A DNA stretch of 64,000 bases from the NCBI GenBank assembly GCA_902702965.1, contig CACRXP010000032.1, positions 1,523,347 to 1,587,346 of the forward strand, written 5' to 3'. This DNA is from Spirometra erinaceieuropaei (Eukaryota; Platyhelminthes; Cestoda; Diphyllobothriidea; Diphyllobothriidae). A program made the translations under genes and the position numbers. This document shows positions 61,130 to 64,000 of the stretch, one piece after another (position 1 is the first letter of the stretch; every line of letters begins with the position of its first letter). The notes under the pieces were generated by a model. The model was not told where the DNA came from. It saw only the letters and a list, made by a program, of their open reading frames with translations, and ran no database searches.

Positions 61130-61885
61130 TTACAGGTAATTGTCTAGTTTCAATTCGAAAACCGAACGATTGATTTCACAATGAACTGAACCTCCGTATA
61201 ATCGATCCTGAGCCATGATATTTCGTCTGCCGTTTGTGTTTATGGAACCTCTGAGATAACTGGCCAAACACTACCGTGGCGAAAATGAAATATTTGATAA
61301 TAGTTCAGGAAAATCAATCTTAGAAATTCCAGCTATGTCTGAACCATACTGTTCTGTATTCCAATGCGAAATCTTCAGCGTTGTCTTGATTGGAACTTCT
61401 TTTATTTGAAACGGATTCGAGAAGTCCTAAAGATGTTGAGAGCTTGACTGGATATACAATATGTTACAAGTTATAACGATAATATTAACCGAAGCAGTAT
61501 TAGTCCATTGTATAAGGATACTATGATAATGAGACATGTAGATTACCCGATAGAATGAAATTGAAACTTGGTCACATATATTTTCGCAGACATATTCTTC
61601 ATATTTTTGTACGTTGAGTTCGCAATTGGGAAACATGATTTAACCCAAATCCTGCCTTGTAGAATGACATTGTATGAACACATATAGAGGTCCACAAGCT
61701 CGTCGGTCACAGTAAAGTGTGAAACGCGGTTCACTAGATATTTAACAATGTCCGTAATGCGAAATATCCCTTCATCCTTCGGACAGGTTTTACGTCCTAA
61801 AACCAGTGTTCGTTTTAGTAAGCGTTTGGTTAAAGCAATTAGGAAAATACGGAATGCTCGACTGTTTCGTATCTCTCCCTTTTAT
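61130..61885 (-). pseudogene. P3: third paralogue of the P1/P2 secreted family, broken
   Basis: Minus strand. Exon 2 is about 61885-61547: FLIALTKRLLKRTLVLGRKTCPKDEGIFRITD..KYLVNRVSHF aligns with P1/P2, then CSYNVILQGRIWVKSCF and NSTYK. A one-base shift near 61600 moves the frame to YEEYVCENICDQVSISFYR. The donor GTAATC and phase 0 match P1/P2. Exon 3 (61426-61130) follows TCTTTAG in phase 0: LKISHWNTEQYGSDIAGISKIDFPELL, a TAG at 61273-61271 where P2 has Ser, then SVHCEINRSVF and a TAA. The second intron is longer (about 120 nt). No convincing signal-peptide exon was found, although a GTAAGT lies at 62286-62281. Two lesions and high divergence make it a pseudogene. Confidence 0.65.
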
Positions 61886-63463
61886 ACGAGTTCCATTCCT
61901 TTTTGTGATTAAACACCCCTCATATTTGCTCATGTGTATCAAAAACAGACTGTTCTTCTTAGTGATCCTTCAGCACTTATATCTACACACCTGATAACTT
62001 GCAACTGTCCATTGTGACATTCGAAATCATGTGGCTTTGTCTCCTGCTGGTTTCTCGAGACTACACAGCCGCCCTTTTGAGAAGGAGGATATAAGTGTGA
62101 TGGAAATGTGGGCGACTGTACGACGTGTCCATTTTAAGATACAGTTAGACAAGTAAAAATGTGGTTGAACCTTCGTCTAGCAGAGTTTGAAACAAGAAAG
62201 AAAACATGATTATTCAGCCTACAGTCTCTAAAACATATATGCAGGCACGTGTCACTTTTAATAGAAAATAGTTTAAGTTCACTTACCAAAATAGAACACC
62301 CTATGCGTACTTCACACTGAATCTATTTTTCCATGCCTAATTATCACCTTAACTGCAGGTATTTTTTTTATTTAACTAGCAACATTTGAGCATCTGGAAA
62401 TTACGTTTATGTTTAAACGCCGCTATCGAAAAACAAACAAATAAGTATACGAAACAGGCTAGTATAGGATGCTGGTATGCCTCATTCCGAAATTGATGTG
62501 ACCGATGTTTCGTTTGCTGTTACGTATCTGTTTAAACCATCCAGATGAATTTCATAATAGATATTCTTATCTTGTGTGGACACCAGCTCATATTGGAAAG
62601 GCAACGTTTAGCGATTAATGAACTTACGGTTGAACGCAGTACACGCATTGCTCTCATAAATACACGCTAATAATATTAGCAAGTATCTGCAGACGGCAGA
62701 ATAGGATACGCAAGCCGACCTCTGCTTGGCCATCTGAAAAGCCATAAAATGACACGAATTTGAGGCAAAAACAAAATATGGGAGCCTAAGGCCGATAAAT
62801 CCTACAACACGATGACAAGGGACTATCCAATCACATTGCCTTAGGGATGGATTCATAGGTTACCTAACTGTACGTGTAATGCGCATAAACGTCTGTAGAT
62901 TTTCTCATATCGTAGATTTTCTCAATGCCGTTGCCGCTACTTTGAACTGAATAAGACAACCTTATAAATACTTCGACTTAAATTTTTTTTTCGGCAATGG
63001 ATCTCTTAGGGGGATTTTTTGCGTTCCTTTTGCTTGAGACCTGCAGCGCACAACCAGCAATCGCTTTTATTATAAACAAACGAATAACCGACCGTAGAAA
63101 CAATATAAAAGAAACTAAGTTCTAGTGTCTTGTATTTGGCCCTACTATTCAGATAGTTAAGCGCACTAAACATTTGCGTGTGGCATGCTCGGCGCGTGCA
63201 GTCCCCGTGATATGCACGTTTACTTTTAGAAGGTCAGTAAACTGAAAATTGACAGATATGTCCGGAGGACGACTATTTATTATTATCAGAGAAGAAAAGC
63301 TCCAAAACGCGAAGCATTTTTTCCAGTTCAGTTAAGGTTAAGTTATTAAGTACACATATCCCAAGTAATGTAACCGAAGTTCAGAGCGCTAATGAGACTT
63401 TAAACCAAAAACGTAAATTTCCTTCCTTTAACGCACGGTAAATGGCATTTTGTGTGGTAGATA
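61886..63463. other. No recognisable gene; possible missing P3 first exon
   Basis: A minus-strand GTAAGT at 62286-62281 follows TTCTATTTTG, as the P1/P2 donor follows TTTGTTCC, but no open signal-peptide frame precedes it. Otherwise unannotated. Confidence 0.3.
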
Positions 63464-63682
63464 TCACAATTCAGGAAAGGAATTAACAGCAGATTTAATA
63501 GCCTCCATAGCATGCCTTATTTCTGCAGAATTAGGTCCGTGTGCCTTACGCGTCAGGTAGTGATTCAGGGCGTCGAATGCCATTACCAGGTTTTTGATCA
63601 AATGGTACACTGACGCACCAGAGTTCTGCTTCTGAAGGGCATTTATTCCCACAAATAATACATTTCTCTTGAAAACTAGTTC
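63464..63682 (-). CDS. Candidate coding exon of unknown gene
   Basis: An open minus-strand stretch of 72 codons after an AG (CATAG) and ending in TGA. Composition is protein-like (HLIKNLVMAFDALNHYLTRK, SAEIRHAMEAIKSAVNSF, both amphipathic helices). No family recognised, no second copy in the window, and upstream exons were not identified. Could be the 3' exon of a gene or a chance frame. Confidence 0.25.
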   Translation of the reverse strand, partial: ELVFKRNVLFVGINALQKQNSGASVYHLIKNLVMAFDALNHYLTRKAHGPNSAEIRHAMEAIKSAVNSFPEL

Positions 63683-63961
63683 CTATGCATAGCATTGGGC
63701 TCAGTGGATTGTCGACCAACGATTTAACTCGTTCGCTTAATTGTAACTCTTATGAGACGCTTCATGTTCAATTACTGAGGATCATCACAGACAGATGTGC
63801 AAACCGCAAATGTAAATTTAAAATCTTACGTAAAACGCCTAGATGAGCAACGTTCTTGAGTTTTCCACAGCACAACCTGTGAGAGACTCGCATGGTTTCG
63901 GACCGCTGGGCACTGTCGGACTACAGGCACATTGAAGGCATCCATATACAAGAGCTTTCTT

Positions 63962-64000
63962 GGTCTTACGTTTCGGACTCCTGTTCAAACCTATCATCAG
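63962..64000 (-). ncRNA. Hammerhead-like motif at the edge of a PLE family 2 copy, cut by the window end
   Basis: Minus strand from the last base: CTGATGA-TAGG ... GTCC-GAAAC-GTA-AGACC. Same layout and spacing as the other family 2 motifs. The coding part would lie beyond the window, so only the terminus is seen. Confidence 0.4.

Noticed and set aside
1..64000. Bacterial features (operons, ribosome sites, CRISPR, rRNA)
   Set aside because: No dense coding, no bacterial gene families and no regularly spaced repeats; spliceosomal introns and metazoan retroelements are present.

Overview
This is a eukaryotic, AT-rich, gene-poor and repeat-dense window, most likely from a parasitic flatworm; a diphyllobothriidean tapeworm is my best guess, but the species is not proven. 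Three things point that way: Penelope-like elements (PLEs) with GIY-YIG endonucleases and hammerhead ribozyme motifs, a decayed flatworm-style LINE whose tail resembles the MDD..LPKRLFYGD family, and very small introns (44 and 79 nt) with a textbook branch point. No rRNA, confident tRNA, CRISPR array or bacterial operon was seen.

The most interesting content is a three-member gene family that I do not recognise. P1 (about 4.11-5.38 kb, +), P2 (25.14-27.26 kb, +) and P3 (61.89-61.13 kb, -) share exon phases, splice sites and a cysteine-rich, N-glycosylation-rich sequence. In P1 and P2 this follows a signal-peptide exon. Each copy carries a different lesion. P1 has a one-base shift in a run of nine A. 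P2 is intact except for an 869-bp long-inverted-repeat transposon sitting at a TA inside exon 2. P3 has a frameshift and a nonsense codon. Removing the transposon and one TA from P2 gives an exon of 347 nt, exactly the P1 length.

P1 and P2 lie in two collinear, diverged copies of a segmental duplication (about 2.56-8.63 kb and 23.5-30.36 kb). Each copy also contains a tandem repeat of about 0.83 kb upstream of the gene and, downstream on the opposite strand, decayed conserved reading frames.

The rest is mostly mobile DNA. There is a degenerate Gypsy/Metaviridae LTR element at 8.63-12.86 kb (-) with one LTR; a decayed non-LTR retrotransposon at 21.2-23.2 kb; a nest of PLEs at 35.3-41.56 kb with further PLE fragments at 27.8, 54.4, 58.2 and 63.96 kb; a TA-inserting foldback/MITE family at 6.3, 25.7, 30.6, 39.1, 42.9, 46.8 and 47.8 kb; a separate TIR element at 18.5-19.1 kb; and a tRNA-related SINE-like repeat at 12.9, 36.3 and 56.1 kb. 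Nested insertions give a relative order of events, for example MITE into PLE reverse transcriptase and SINE into a second PLE with a perfect 10-bp target duplication.

The long stretches at 1-2.5, 13.2-18.4, 19.1-21.2, 31.6-35.3, 41.6-42.9, 44.3-46.8, 48.8-54.3, 55.0-58.1, 58.8-61.1 and 61.9-63.4 kb hold nothing I can call with confidence beyond the short repeats listed.
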